A stretch of DNA of 64,000 nucleotides, taken from contig NZ_LR134002.1 in NCBI RefSeq assembly GCF_900635155.1, forward strand, positions 1,612,001 to 1,676,000. Direction: 5' to 3'. The stretch comes from Streptococcus sanguinis. GTDB lineage: Bacteria > Bacillota > Bacilli > Lactobacillales > Streptococcaceae. Positions 9,560-19,258 of this stretch are shown here, piece after piece (within the stretch, counting starts at the first letter, position 1; every line of letters starts with the position of its first letter). The notes beneath the pieces are model-generated. The model had not been told where the DNA came from and ran no database searches. It worked only from the letters and a program-made list of their open reading frames with translations. A program made the translations under genes and the position numbers.

Positions 9560-11362
9560 TTATACCAGTCCCAACTTTTCTACCAAGGCCTCGAATTCGT
9601 CTAGACGACGCTCAAAGACAGAAAAAGCAGCATTTAGGTAGTCTTCTTTTTCCATATCCACACCTGCTTTTTTGATGACATTGAGGGGATAGTCAGAGTT
9701 CCCAGCTTTGAGATAGTCCAGATATTTATCCTTGTCTTCCTGACTGCCATGGACAATCTTTTCAGCTAAGGCAGAAGCTGCTGAAAAGCCTGTCGAATAT
9801 TGGAAAACATAGTAGTCATAGTAGAAATGCGGAATCCGTGCCCATTCGTACTGAATCTGCGGATTGTCTTCTTTATTCAAACCATAGTATTTCTCGTTCA
9901 AATCAGCGTAGAGCTCATTGAGAAACTCGCTGGTCAAAACTTGACCTTCTTGGTCAGCCTTGTGGATAGCATGCTCAAACTCCGCAAACTGGGTTTGACG
10001 GAAGACTGTGCCCCGGAAGCCATCCAAGAAGTGATTGAGGATAGCAAAGCGAGTAGCATCGTCCTCTACTTCTTCCAAGAGCTTCTCTGTCAGGATATTT
10101 TCATTAGTCGTTGAAGCAATCTCAGCTAGGAAGATAGAATAGTCTCCATAGACATAAGGCTGGGTCTCACGAGTATAACTGGAGTGCATACTGTGGCCTG
10201 TCTCGTGCACCAAGGTAAAGAGATTATCCAGCGTGTCCTGCCAGTTGAGCAACATAAAGGCATTGGTATCATAAGACCCGCCTGAGTATGCTCCTGAGCG
10301 CTTGCCTTGATTTTCATAAACATCAATCCAGCGCTCTGAAAAAGCTGTCTTGACTCGGCTCAAATAATCCTCACCCAGAATAGCCAGAACTTCCTCAGAC
10401 TTAGCCAAGGCTTCCTCATAAGTGAACTTGTAGTCTGTCTCTGACAAAGGTGTGTACATATCATACATCTTCAAGTCAGAAATGCCTAAAATCTTCGCTC
10501 GCAAAGCAATATAACGCTGCAAAAGAGGCAAATGCTTATTGACAGCTGAAACTAAGCTGTCATAGACACTTTCTGGAATAAAGTCCGCTGACAAGGCCGC
10601 TTCACGGGCAGATGAGAACTTGCGGACTTTCGCATTGTAGTTGTGGACCTTGACATTGGTCTGCAGAGTCTTAGCGTAGGTATGCTGGTACTGCTCGTAG
10701 ACGCTGTAAAGAGCCTCGTAGGCTTCCTTACGGACTTCTCGGTTCTTAGACTCGACCAGGGTGATATAGTTACCGTGGGTAAGCTGAACTTCATTTCCAT
10801 CTTCATCATGCACCATCGGAAAGACAATATCTGCATTATCCAAAATAGCAAAGGTTTCGCCAGCTGCCCCAAAGATTTCACCAGCACCAGCCAGTAGCTC
10901 CTCTTCACGCTGTGTCAGGATGTGAGCTTTCTTTTTCAAAAGCTTGTCAAAATAATGCTGATACAGCTGTAAACCTGGCTGCTCAGCCAGGAAAGCTTGG
11001 TACTGCTCTTCTGTAATCGCCATAAATTCGGGCTCGTAGAAGGCAAAGCTTTGACCAAAATCGCTGTAAAGAGTCATGCCTTTAGCCTGATACTCTTGGT
11101 ACTTAGCCACACGTGTATCCTGGTCATTCTTCATGTGAGCATAAGAATAAAGCTTTTCAATACGACACATCAAGTCCAGCTGCACTTCAGTCGTTGTTAA
11201 GAGACTGTCCGCTGAATCCAGCAAATGTCCAGCCAGACTAGCTGCTTTCTTCACTTCTTCTGAAACCTGCGCCAATTCAGCTTCAAAGGCTTCATCTGTT
11301 GGGAAAATGGTGCTCAAATCCCAAGTATATTTTTCTTCAATTTCATTTCTTTGTTTTGCCAT
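9560..11362 (-). CDS. pepF: Oligoendopeptidase F (M3 family)
   Basis: Cytoplasmic zinc metallopeptidase that cuts short peptides after uptake. The HExxH motif is in [14 protein letters not shown] (about residues 380-393) with the downstream Glu in [15 protein letters not shown] 11362 ([17 protein letters not shown]) is chosen over one 13 codons upstream because GGAGG precedes it. 600 residues, normal length. Follows coiA by 35 nt and is likely in the same transcript. Confidence 0.93.
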   Translation of the reverse strand: MAKQRNEIEEKYTWDLSTIFPTDEAFEAELAQVSEEVKKAASLAGHLLDSADSLLTTTEVQLDLMCRIEKLYSYAHMKNDQDTRVAKYQEYQAKGMTLYSDFGQSFAFYEPEFMAITEEQYQAFLAEQPGLQLYQHYFDKLLKKKAHILTQREEELLAGAGEIFGAAGETFAILDNADIVFPMVHDEDGNEVQLTHGNYITLVESKNREVRKEAYEALYSVYEQYQHTYAKTLQTNVKVHNYNAKVRKFSSAREAALSADFIPESVYDSLVSAVNKHLPLLQRYIALRAKILGISDLKMYDMYTPLSETDYKFTYEEALAKSEEVLAILGEDYLSRVKTAFSERWIDVYENQGKRSGAYSGGSYDTNAFMLLNWQDTLDNLFTLVHETGHSMHSSYTRETQPYVYGDYSIFLAEIASTTNENILTEKLLEEVEDDATRFAILNHFLDGFRGTVFRQTQFAEFEHAIHKADQEGQVLTSEFLNELYADLNEKYYGLNKEDNPQIQYEWARIPHFYYDYYVFQYSTGFSAASALAEKIVHGSQEDKDKYLDYLKAGNSDYPLNVIKKAGVDMEKEDYLNAAFSVFERRLDEFEALVEKLGLV

Positions 11363-11397
11363 AAAAAAATCCTCCGACTCCCCTATTCTATCACAAA

Positions 11398-12342
11398 TCA
11401 ATGCAAAATCCTTGTATAAAAAGCCGGTGAATAAACAATTTGCAGATTTTTTTGCTGGAGATTGGCGTAATAGTTCTCAAACTGCTGGTAATAGCCAGTC
11501 AAATCAGTAGTTATCTGACAGAAGGAAGCAGCTTGTATTGGTCGAATCTGTGGATAGAAATCCTCTGCAGTCTTAGTCAAGAGATTATCGCCATTCTGGT
11601 AGAGCTGGGCCTGCAGCCGCATCCATCTAGGCTGCTGGTAATAAAGCTGACGACGGATATAATTGCAGATCTGCGGATCTTGCTGGCCCAGAAAGCTGTT
11701 CATCTCCTGCTTTTGAAAGGGCAAGCGCAAAATATCCAAAAGCCGGCCGTGACCAAAGGGAAAGTTCTTGGTCTTGTGCTGGACTTTTCCATGCAGATCT
11801 TCGTGAATCAGGTATTTGAGACGCAGAACTCGCTTTTCTTGATCCAGCTCCCAAAGATGAAAGCCCATATTTTTACTAAAATAGAGAAAATCCTTCTGCA
11901 GACGGGTTAGGGAATCCTTGAGCCAAAGTTTTCGCCCCAAGAGCCAGAGAACCTGATAGCCATGCTGGCGGTAAGAAAGCGTCCGTTCCTGCAGCCGTTC
12001 TATACTTAGGGGGCTGCACTGGACTTCAAGAGCCAGTTTTTTATCAACTAGCAAATCAGCAATCTGCTGCAGTGCAGGCAAAAAAGCCTCCACCTCAACT
12101 TCTTCTGTCTGGGCAGCCCAGCGAAAAAGCTCTGCCTTGAGACTTAGATGTTCAGCACTCTCATTTTCCCTATAAAAACGACACTCTTCTAGCGAAATAT
12201 GCGCAAAATGCGGCTGCAGCACCTTCCCTTTTTTAAAACGGACTGCCCCTGAACAAGCGGGGCAGACGAAATCAGCCCCCTTCTCAATCTTCTCCTTCAG
12301 AGCATTACACAAAAGCCCCTTATGATTTCGCGCCACAAACAT
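11398..12342 (-). CDS. coiA: Competence protein CoiA
   Basis: Late competence protein involved in processing transforming DNA during recombination. The N terminus has [11 protein letters not shown] and a zinc-finger-like CPACSG, followed by [13 protein letters not shown] and a nuclease-like core with [11 protein letters not shown] (about residue 100). 314 residues. A cin-box at 12381-12388 places it in the ComX (SigX) regulon. Downstream pepF may be partly induced with it. Confidence 0.93.
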   Translation of the reverse strand: MFVARNHKGLLCNALKEKIEKGADFVCPACSGAVRFKKGKVLQPHFAHISLEECRFYRENESAEHLSLKAELFRWAAQTEEVEVEAFLPALQQIADLLVDKKLALEVQCSPLSIERLQERTLSYRQHGYQVLWLLGRKLWLKDSLTRLQKDFLYFSKNMGFHLWELDQEKRVLRLKYLIHEDLHGKVQHKTKNFPFGHGRLLDILRLPFQKQEMNSFLGQQDPQICNYIRRQLYYQQPRWMRLQAQLYQNGDNLLTKTAEDFYPQIRPIQAASFCQITTDLTGYYQQFENYYANLQQKNLQIVYSPAFYTRILH

Positions 12343-12380
12343 ATCCTAGCCCCCTCTAAAATTTCTCTCATTTACTAGAA

Positions 12381-12388
12381 TATTCGCA
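12381..12388 (-). promoter_or_regulatory. cin-box (ComX site) of coiA
   Basis: TGCGAATA on the minus strand, one mismatch from the TACGAATA late-competence consensus, about 40 nt before the coiA ATG. Confidence 0.75.
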
Positions 12389-12412
12389 AAAGAAAAGAGA
12401 AACTATCTAGAT

Positions 12413-12452
12413 AAAAAAACGAGTCGAGAGAACATCTCTCCGACTCGTTTTT
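12413..12452 (-). terminator. Terminator after the MFS gene
   Basis: Long stem ACGAGTCGgAGAG/CTCTCGACTCGT-type pairing with A and T runs on both sides, right after the MFS stop and just upstream of the coiA promoter. Confidence 0.85.
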
Positions 12453-12454
12453 CA

Positions 12455-13624
12455 TTATCCAAATAATTGATTTCCTTTTCGTTCTGGTAATTTCAGAAAG
12501 AGGGCCAGCAGACAGACTAGACAGATAATAGCTGCTAGAAATAGGTTCATTCCTTCATAACCCCAACTGTCCAGAAAATGGCCGGCCAGATTTTGAATGA
12601 GAATGGTACCCAGACTGCGGGCTGTCTGGACCAAAGCAATGGCAGTAACCAGGTATTTTTCATCAACCAGACTGGCTACGATTTTCAGGGTCACCATAAT
12701 CAAAACCATGCCTGTCACATGCTTGGAAAGGAGAGTCATCCCGATTTTCGAAATCAAACCTAGGTCCAAGGCATAAACGCTATACTGGAGAAAGATGATT
12801 CCCAGACAGATATAAAGAAGCTTTTTCATCGAAATCTTGTCCATAAAGAGATAGGAATAAAAGATAAAAGGCGCTTCAACCAGAACTGATAAGGCAACGA
12901 CAGTCGAGGCCATATCCACCTCTAAGCCACTATTTTGAAGCATGGCTGGGATATAGGTATGACCAGTATTCCCCACCCCTGAGTAGAGGGCGACCAAAAG
13001 CAGGTAAAAGAGATAGGTTTTGTTGGTCAAGAGCTTCCCCAGACCTGTCTGCTTGTGGATGTCCTTTTTATCTAGGGCTGCTCGGTCATGCTTGGGCTGG
13101 ATTCCCAAAAGTCCTAGGCTGCTGATAAGCATCATGCCAATAAAGACCGGGAAAATAGCCTGCGGTGCGACTCTTTGATAGATTAGTCTTGCTAGCTGAG
13201 AGCCTAAGGCATAGCCAATGGTTCCCCAAATCCGAATCTTGCCATAAGTATAAGGACTTTGAGCCGCCAGAACATCCATGACTGGATTGACCCCGTTGAT
13301 CAACATGAGGACCAGGCTATACCAGACCAGTAACTGCCAGAGCTGAGTTGCCTTCATAAAAAAGACAGCCCCAACCATCATGGCTAAAAAACTAAAGAGG
13401 AAAATCTTTTTAATTCCCAAAGCATCGCTGATTATTCCAAAGATTGGCTGAGCCAACATGGAGGCAAAGAAGGAAGACGACACTACTAGAGATACTTGGG
13501 CATTAGAATAGCCTAAGTCCTGCATATAGACTGATATCAGGGTCGAAAAAAGAGAGTAGGCTAGAAAGAAAAAATTAAAAAGTAAAAAATGAGCTAGATA
13601 GCTGTTGTGAAACTTTTTTTGCAT
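12455..13624 (-). CDS. MFS family transporter
   Basis: 389 residues with about 12 hydrophobic segments and a short basic C-terminal tail (KLPERKGNQLFG). The first loop has FGIISDALGIKK, the typical MFS loop 2-3 motif with Gly and Asp. Loop 8-9 motif is FMDKISMKK. Substrate cannot be told. It has its own ribosome site (AAGGAG) and a strong terminator. Located between dacA and coiA; nothing nearby suggests its substrate. Confidence 0.85.
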   Translation of the reverse strand: MQKKFHNSYLAHFLLFNFFFLAYSLFSTLISVYMQDLGYSNAQVSLVVSSSFFASMLAQPIFGIISDALGIKKIFLFSFLAMMVGAVFFMKATQLWQLLVWYSLVLMLINGVNPVMDVLAAQSPYTYGKIRIWGTIGYALGSQLARLIYQRVAPQAIFPVFIGMMLISSLGLLGIQPKHDRAALDKKDIHKQTGLGKLLTNKTYLFYLLLVALYSGVGNTGHTYIPAMLQNSGLEVDMASTVVALSVLVEAPFIFYSYLFMDKISMKKLLYICLGIIFLQYSVYALDLGLISKIGMTLLSKHVTGMVLIMVTLKIVASLVDEKYLVTAIALVQTARSLGTILIQNLAGHFLDSWGYEGMNLFLAAIICLVCLLALFLKLPERKGNQLFG

Positions 13625-13639
13625 CGAAATCTCCTTAAG

Positions 13640-13674
13640 ACAGAAAGAAAACTCAGCGAAAGAACTGAGTTTTA
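13640..13674 (-). terminator. dacA terminator
   Basis: AAAACTCAG/CTGAGTTTT hairpin followed by a T-rich stretch on the minus strand, between dacA and the MFS gene. Confidence 0.8.
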
Positions 13675-13718
13675 GCTTGGAAAGTCATTCCGTTCGTCTG
13701 TGACAGAGGACATTCCCT

Positions 13719-15074
13719 TTATTCAACATCTGTATTTCTACGACGTTCCTGTTTTGCAGCCTTGCGTTTTTGACGACTGCGATATTCAAAGTACAGAATG
13801 ATCAACAGGATGCCAACAGGCAACAGAATTAACATCTTATCGCTGAAGAACACGCCATACCAAGGCTTGCTTTCTGATTTGCTGCCAGTCACATTTTCAA
13901 TGGCCTGAGCAACTGGATTCTCAACTTTCTCGACTTTCATTTCATCAGAGATCTTACTAGACAAGGTCTTCAAGCCATTTTCAGCCTTGAGAACATTGTT
14001 TTCAACCTTGACTTTAGGCTCGGTTCCCTTTTTAACAGTAGCGTAGAAATCCTCAGGCAGCTTATATTTCTGTCCATCAATCTCCTGCTCACCCTTGGAT
14101 AAGAGTTTTTTGTACTCATAGTCCGCATAAGCCTTCTCAATCAAAGCATTACCAAAAGGATGGCGGTAATACTCACCGTCTTGGTCAGACCAGTCACCGA
14201 CTCCCATAATCACAGCAATCATGCGCTGATCTCCACGCTTAATGGTCGCGATATAGTTGAAAGCACCGTTAGGACTAGAGCCCGTCTTCATACCATCTAC
14301 GCCCTTGAGTGCGTATTTAGCACCCGGCAGGGAGTAATTATAGGTTTCAAAGGTTTCCTCGTAAGGAGTTCCGGCTTTAACCGTAACCTTGGCTTTATTA
14401 GTATAGTTTAGAATCTCAGGATGGTGGTTGACAAAGTTGTAGGCCAGAATCGCCAAATCACGGGCTGTTGTCTGATTGCTGAGAGTATTATCGTAATTCT
14501 GAGGATTGTAATATCCCTTGAAAGAAATCGCCGCTGCACCGCTGGCATTGAACCACTTGGTATTGGTCATGCCCAGCTCTTGAGCCTTGGCATTCATTCG
14601 ATCCAAGAAAGCATCTGGATCATTATCCGATAGATAATTGGCCAGCATGACGGTTGTCGCATTGGATGAAGGAACGATTGTCATGGTAATGAGCTCAGAT
14701 ACGGTATAGTCCACACCTGCGACAATCTTATTATTAGAAATTTCATAAATATTAGCGATGGCCTGATCCTGAGGTGTAGCTGTAATGACCGTCTTTTCGC
14801 TGATTTTTCCTTCCTTAATCGCTTCAAAGACCAAGTAAAGCGTCATGAGCTTACTCATACTGGCTGGGTCACGTACCTCATCGACATTATCCTCCCATAC
14901 AACATCACCTGTACTGCCGTCAATAACGAGAGAAGACTTGGGACGATTAATCGCCTGAACATTATCATGCGGATACATCTTTTTAGCCATATCCACCAAT
15001 TCATCAGACCTAGCAGCTAGTGGTACTAACGAGGTCAGGAACGCAATTCCCAATAACAAAAGCTTTTTCTTCAC
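13719..15074 (-). CDS. dacA: D-alanyl-D-alanine carboxypeptidase (low-molecular-weight PBP, DacA/PBP3)
   Basis: Trims the terminal D-Ala from peptidoglycan stem peptides outside the cell. Signal peptide at residues 1-23, then SMSK (nucleophile Ser, about residue 75), SSN (about 137) and KTG in GMKTGSSPNG. A beta-rich C-terminal domain is followed by a membrane anchor (ILLPVGILLIILYFEY) and a basic tail. The start is GTG at 15074, with GGAGG 5 nt away; a TTG four codons upstream overlaps that site. 451 residues. A candidate -35 TTGACT is at 15127-15132. Confidence 0.93.
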   Translation of the reverse strand: MKKKLLLLGIAFLTSLVPLAARSDELVDMAKKMYPHDNVQAINRPKSSLVIDGSTGDVVWEDNVDEVRDPASMSKLMTLYLVFEAIKEGKISEKTVITATPQDQAIANIYEISNNKIVAGVDYTVSELITMTIVPSSNATTVMLANYLSDNDPDAFLDRMNAKAQELGMTNTKWFNASGAAAISFKGYYNPQNYDNTLSNQTTARDLAILAYNFVNHHPEILNYTNKAKVTVKAGTPYEETFETYNYSLPGAKYALKGVDGMKTGSSPNGAFNYIATIKRGDQRMIAVIMGVGDWSDQDGEYYRHPFGNALIEKAYADYEYKKLLSKGEQEIDGQKYKLPEDFYATVKKGTEPKVKVENNVLKAENGLKTLSSKISDEMKVEKVENPVAQAIENVTGSKSESKPWYGVFFSDKMLILLPVGILLIILYFEYRSRQKRKAAKQERRRNTDVE

Positions 15075-15142
15075 AGGATCCTCCAAAGAACAATTATACC
15101 TATCTAGTATATCATATTTTACGCAAAGTCAACCATAAATCG

Positions 15143-15172
15143 AAAAAATCCTACCTAAAAAATAGATAGGAA
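15143..15172 (-). terminator. nagB terminator
   Basis: TCCTATCT/AGGTAGGA hairpin (one G-U pair) followed by TTTTTT on the minus strand. Confidence 0.8.
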
Positions 15173-15225
15173 ATTAAGAGACTTTTATCTGTCAAAGCCA
15201 GTTTTATAGCAACAATGTCAAAATC

Positions 15226-15933
15226 TTAGTGTTTTAACAAACTAAGAGCTTCCTTATCAGCAATAATTACAACATCCGGATGCTTCTGGAGAGCACTGCC
15301 TGGCAGTTCCTCCGTCACCTCACCCTCAACAGTCCCTGCTATAGCCTTGGCCTTAGCTGAACCATAAGCAAAGAGGATGATGGACTTAGCATTGAGAATA
15401 TTGCCAATTCCCATGGAAATAGCCTGAGTCGGAACATCTTCCATCTTGTCGAAGAATCGAGCATTGGACTGAATGGTGGACGGTGTCAGATCTACTAAAT
15501 GAGTCTGACTTTCAAAACTAGTCCCCGGCTCATTAAAACCGATATGACCATTCGTACCAATTCCCAAAATCTGCAAATCAGCCGGATGCTCCGCTAGAAG
15601 CTGATTGTACCGCGCCACTTCTGCTTCTAAGTCTGTCGCTGCACCATTAGGCAGGAAGCTTGCTTTAAAAGGCTTTTGGTTAAAGAGGTGCTGGTTCATG
15701 AAATAGCGATAAGACTGAGGATCGTCCTCCTGCAAACCAACATATTCATCCAGATTGACACTAATCATCTCTGAGAAATCAAGGTCGCTCTCAACGATCT
15801 GCTTGTAAAATTCTTCTGGGCTGCTGCCTGTAGCCAAGCCCAAAGTTTTTGCCCCCTGAGTCAGCTTTTCTTTGAGCAGTTCGAGAGCCACTTTGCCACC
15901 TTCTACTTGGTTTTCCACTTGAATAATTTTCAT
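15226..15933 (-). CDS. nagB: Glucosamine-6-phosphate deaminase (NagB)
   Basis: Converts glucosamine-6-phosphate to fructose-6-phosphate and ammonia. 235 residues, the short Gram-positive form. Motifs: [15 protein letters not shown] (about 33-47), VNLDEYVGL with the catalytic Asp, and [14 protein letters not shown] with the catalytic His. ATG 15933 is chosen because GGAGGTGG lies 3 nt before it. A monocistronic unit with its own promoter and terminator. The promoter carries a NagR-type operator. Confidence 0.95.
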   Translation of the reverse strand: MKIIQVENQVEGGKVALELLKEKLTQGAKTLGLATGSSPEEFYKQIVESDLDFSEMISVNLDEYVGLQEDDPQSYRYFMNQHLFNQKPFKASFLPNGAATDLEAEVARYNQLLAEHPADLQILGIGTNGHIGFNEPGTSFESQTHLVDLTPSTIQSNARFFDKMEDVPTQAISMGIGNILNAKSIILFAYGSAKAKAIAGTVEGEVTEELPGSALQKHPDVVIIADKEALSLLKH

Positions 15934-15962
15934 TTTCCACCTCCACATCTTTTCTTAATTAT

Positions 15963-15991
15963 ATTATATGGTATAGACCAATTTTTGTCAA
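15963..15991 (-). promoter_or_regulatory. nagB promoter with NagR-type operator in the spacer
   Basis: TTGACA (15986-15991), 17 nt, TATAAT (15963-15968). The spacer holds the palindrome TGGTATAGACCA (15969-15980), which resembles the dre sites of GntR-family NagR/DasR regulators. Bound regulator would cover the promoter, so nagB should be derepressed by amino sugar phosphates. Confidence 0.82.
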
Positions 15992-16055
15992 GAAAAAGTC
16001 GGTGAAATGAAGAGATTTTTAAGTCATGCTCGCTTCCTTTTGCTACAAATCGTGT

Positions 16056-16061
16056 TATAAT
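16056..16061 (+). promoter_or_regulatory. Extended -10 of the small membrane gene
   Basis: TGTTATAAT gives a TGn-extended -10 with TATAAT at 16056-16061, six nucleotides before the ATG. The transcript is expected to start at or next to the ATG (leaderless). No Shine-Dalgarno sequence lies between. Confidence 0.65.
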
Positions 16062-16067
16062 AGAACC

Positions 16068-16247
16068 ATGTTTTTACTGAGTGTTTTATTGATTTTATTT
16101 TTAGTCGGAGTCTTGCTCTGCAGCCTGAGCTTCCTCATGAAAAAACAGCGAGGCTGGCAGATGCTAAGCTTGATTTTGGGCGGCTTACTTACAGCTAGTC
16201 CCTTCCTACTGGCAGCCTACCTACTCTGGCTGATGAAAACAATATAA
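16068..16247 (+). CDS. Small two-helix membrane protein, unknown function
   Basis: 59 residues beginning MFLLSVLLILFLVGVLLCSLSF, with a basic loop (MKKQRGWQ) and a second hydrophobic helix. An upstream in-frame ATG 14 codons earlier would overlap the promoter and is not preferred. Ends 9 nt before queA, which has its own AAGGAG site, so the two are probably co-transcribed. I do not recognise the family. Confidence 0.7.
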   Translation: MFLLSVLLILFLVGVLLCSLSFLMKKQRGWQMLSLILGGLLTASPFLLAAYLLWLMKTI

Positions 16248-16256
16248 GGAGATACG

Positions 16257-17285
16257 ATGAATACCGCTGATTTTGATTTTGACTTGCCCGAAGAGCTGAT
16301 TGCTCAGACGCCTTTAGAGAAAAGAGATGCTTCACGCTTGCTAGTGGTCGATAAAGAAACGGGGACCTTCTCGGACCAGCACTTTGACCAGATTATTGAT
16401 CAGCTCCAGCCCGGCGATGCCTTAGTTATGAATAATACGCGTGTCCTGCCTGCCCGCCTTTATGGTATCAAACCTGAGACAGGGGGCCATGTCGAGCTAC
16501 TGCTGCTGAAAAATGTCCAGGGTGATGACTGGGAAGTGCTAGCCAAGCCGGCCAAACGCCTCAGAGTAGGTGCTCAGATTTCCTTTGGCGATGGGCGCTT
16601 AACTGCCACTGTGGTAGATGAGCTTGATCACGGTGGCCGAATCGTGCGCTTTGGCTACGAAGGGATTTTCCTAGAGGTCTTGGAAAGTTTGGGAGAAATG
16701 CCGCTTCCGCCTTATATCCACGAAAAACTGGCAGACCGCGAACGCTACCAGACTGTCTACGCTAAAGAAAACGGCTCTGCCGCTGCGCCAACTGCTGGAC
16801 TTCATTTCACAGAAGAATTGCTGGAGCAGATTGCAGCCAAGGGAGTCGAGCTGGTCTATCTCACCCTTCATGTCGGACTGGGAACTTTCCGACCGGTTTC
16901 TGTGGACAGCTTAGATGATCACGAGATGCACTCCGAATTTTACAGCCTGTCCGAGGAAGCTGCCCAGACACTCCGTCAGGTCAAAGCTAAGGGAGGCCGT
17001 GTCATTGCAGTCGGCACGACATCTATCCGGACTCTGGAGACAATCGGAAGTAAATTCCAGGGGCAGATTCAAGCCGACTCTGGCTGGACCAATATTTTTA
17101 TCAAGCCGGGATACGATTGGAAGGTCGTTGATGCTTTTTCAACCAACTTTCACCTGCCCAAGTCAACTCTGGTCATGCTAGTCTCTGCTTTTGCCGGACG
17201 TTCCTTAACGCTTGAAGCTTATGAGCATGCTATTGCTGAGCGCTATCGCTTCTTCAGCTTTGGTGATGCTATGTTTATCAAATAA
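16257..17285 (+). CDS. queA: S-adenosylmethionine:tRNA ribosyltransferase-isomerase (QueA)
   Basis: Makes epoxyqueuosine from preQ1 in tRNA. 342 residues, standard length. Starts [28 protein letters not shown], with later [19 protein letters not shown] and [17 protein letters not shown], all family hallmarks. It is joined to arcR (16 nt apart) in the arrangement described for S. gordonii and S. sanguinis, where queA lies beside the arginine deiminase cluster. Confidence 0.96.
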   Translation: MNTADFDFDLPEELIAQTPLEKRDASRLLVVDKETGTFSDQHFDQIIDQLQPGDALVMNNTRVLPARLYGIKPETGGHVELLLLKNVQGDDWEVLAKPAKRLRVGAQISFGDGRLTATVVDELDHGGRIVRFGYEGIFLEVLESLGEMPLPPYIHEKLADRERYQTVYAKENGSAAAPTAGLHFTEELLEQIAAKGVELVYLTLHVGLGTFRPVSVDSLDDHEMHSEFYSLSEEAAQTLRQVKAKGGRVIAVGTTSIRTLETIGSKFQGQIQADSGWTNIFIKPGYDWKVVDAFSTNFHLPKSTLVMLVSAFAGRSLTLEAYEHAIAERYRFFSFGDAMFIK

Positions 17286-17301
17286 CTATAGGTGAAAATT
17301 T

Positions 17302-17772
17302 ATGAATAAAATTGAAAGCAGACACCGTCTCATCCGCTCCTTAATCATGGAGAAAAAAATCCATACCCAGCAAGAACTTCAGGAGCATTTGGAAGCAAAC
17401 GGCGTCATTGTAACCCAGTCCACTCTTTCACGAGATATGAAAGCACTCAATCTGGTCAAGGTCAGTGAGAACGATACTTCCTACTATATTATCAACAGTA
17501 TTGCACCATCCCGTTGGGAAAAACGCCTTCGTTTCTATATGGAGGATGCTTTGGTCATGCTGCGGCCAGTTCAAAACCAAGTCGTCATGAAAACCCTGCC
17601 TGGTCTGGCCCAGTCTTTCGGTGCAATCTTAGACGCTCTAGAGCTGCCACAGATTGTTGCTACTGTCTGCGGTGATGACGTCTGTCTGATTATCTGCGAG
17701 GATAACCAAGGTGCCCTTGACTGCTTTGAGAAGCTCAAAGAATTCACCCCACCATTTTTCTTTAGTAAATAA
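17302..17772 (+). CDS. arcR: ArgR-family regulator of the arginine deiminase genes (ArcR)
   Basis: 156 residues: winged helix with [16 protein letters not shown] (about 39-54), the ArgR recognition helix, then a C-terminal domain with [31 protein letters not shown] that forms trimers and binds arginine. In S. gordonii the equivalent gene activates arcA when arginine is present. It may also act at the arg biosynthetic operators at 4.2 kb, though a separate paralogue could do this. Confidence 0.9.
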   Translation: MNKIESRHRLIRSLIMEKKIHTQQELQEHLEANGVIVTQSTLSRDMKALNLVKVSENDTSYYIINSIAPSRWEKRLRFYMEDALVMLRPVQNQVVMKTLPGLAQSFGAILDALELPQIVATVCGDDVCLIICEDNQGALDCFEKLKEFTPPFFFSK

Positions 17773-17803
17773 AAGCTGAGACAAAATTGCCTCAGCTTTT
17801 TCT
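17771..17803 (+). terminator. Terminator after arcR
   Basis: AAAAGCTGAG/CTCAGCTTTT hairpin followed by T's, overlapping the arcR stop. Symmetric, so it may also serve the convergent arcT. Confidence 0.85.
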
Positions 17804-17899
17804 ATTTACGATTTTTGTCTCAATGAAAGCTATTAGTAAATCAGCAAGCCATACTTGACCAGAGCAATGCAGTACAAATAAGATTTGAAGATGGTTCAT

Positions 17900-19237
17900 T
17901 TAAGGTGTTGTAGCCAAACGATAAATGGCCTCTGCGTAAATATCCATGGCCCGATACAGATCATCTAGGCGGAATCGTTCATTGACCTGATGCTCTGTCT
18001 GATCAGCTCCCGGAAAGAGGGCGCCAAAGGCAACACAGTTAGGCATAGTACGAGCAAAGGTCGCTCCGCCAGAAGACATAGCTGGACTGTTGTCTCCTGT
18101 TTTCTCCTGATAAATTTCCATCAGGGTGCTGACCAACTCGCTGTCCAAAGGTACGTAGAGCGGAGCCAAGTAGTCAAACTCCTGATATGTCAGCTCATAT
18201 TGACTGGCTATCTCTGCCAGCTTTTCAACCAACTTATCCTTGTCTGCCAAGACCGGAATTCGCATGTCAATCCGAATCTCAGAGCGGTCAGAGCTTAAAG
18301 TCAGACCGGCAACATTAAAGGAAAGAAAACCCGACGGTTCATCAGACACAGGACCAAAGAGATGGCTGCCTGTTGCATCTTCACCGACCGCCTGAGCCAG
18401 AAATGCAAGAGCCGGATGCGAATCCAAGGGCTGCAAGACCTTAGCTAGGCGAATAATGGCATTGATTCCTTGGGCGGCATCCTTGGCGTGCTTGGGCAAG
18501 CCGATAACCGTTACTTCTTCTGCCGTTCGCTCATATTCATAACCTAAATCTTCCAATCCTGCAACGACTGACTCTAGTAGGCTGCCCGAATAGGAAGCCT
18601 TGGCAGGAACGACATTAAAAGCTTGACCAGCTTCGAGCTCTAAAGTGTCAGAGCCCGGCCCTTCCAGCTTGAGCTGCAGAAGCCCTTTCTCAGCATAGGT
18701 CAAAGGGAAGGAAGAATCTGGTGCAAATCCAAGTGCAGCCTGCTCTTCAAGCTGATTATACCTAGCCATGCAGCGCCAAAGCGTCTCCTCATCTGTACCA
18801 AAGATAAAGCGAACCCGCTTTTTAAATTCCACTCTGCTATCCAGCAATGCTTTTACCGCATAAAGAGCGGCCATAGAAGGTCCCTTATCGTCCTGAACCC
18901 CACGGCCGAAAATCCAGCCATCCTTGACAGTAGCTTCAAAGGGAGGCGTCTGCCAGTCCGACTCATCACCTGATGGAACAACATCCAAATGACAGAGAAC
19001 GGCCAGGAGCTGAGCTCCATGACCGATTTCTGCATATCCGTAATAACCTTTAGGGTCGAGGTAGGTGGTAAAACCTAACTCTCGACAGATTTCTAAAGTT
19101 TTTTCTAGGACATCTTGGATAGCTTGTCCAAAAGGTGTTCCATTTTGACCTTCATTTAGCACTGAAGGATAAGAAACGATTGTTTTCAAAGATTCAAGAA
19201 AATCTTCTTTAATCTCTTCCGTTATAAAATTTTTCAT
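17900..19237 (-). CDS. arcT: M20 family dipeptidase of the ADI cluster (ArcT)
   Basis: 445 residues. Zinc-ligand motifs: LLAVLCHLDVVPSGDE (about 79-94), GRGVQDDKGP (about 112-121) and FGTDEETLW with the general base Glu. PepV-like architecture with a central lid domain. In S. gordonii and S. sanguinis a gene at this place is called arcT; a role in releasing arginine from peptides is an inference. Starts 21 nt after arcD. Confidence 0.88.
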   Translation of the reverse strand: MKNFITEEIKEDFLESLKTIVSYPSVLNEGQNGTPFGQAIQDVLEKTLEICRELGFTTYLDPKGYYGYAEIGHGAQLLAVLCHLDVVPSGDESDWQTPPFEATVKDGWIFGRGVQDDKGPSMAALYAVKALLDSRVEFKKRVRFIFGTDEETLWRCMARYNQLEEQAALGFAPDSSFPLTYAEKGLLQLKLEGPGSDTLELEAGQAFNVVPAKASYSGSLLESVVAGLEDLGYEYERTAEEVTVIGLPKHAKDAAQGINAIIRLAKVLQPLDSHPALAFLAQAVGEDATGSHLFGPVSDEPSGFLSFNVAGLTLSSDRSEIRIDMRIPVLADKDKLVEKLAEIASQYELTYQEFDYLAPLYVPLDSELVSTLMEIYQEKTGDNSPAMSSGGATFARTMPNCVAFGALFPGADQTEHQVNERFRLDDLYRAMDIYAEAIYRLATTP

Positions 19238-19258
19238 GGAATCACCTCAGCTTCTAGC

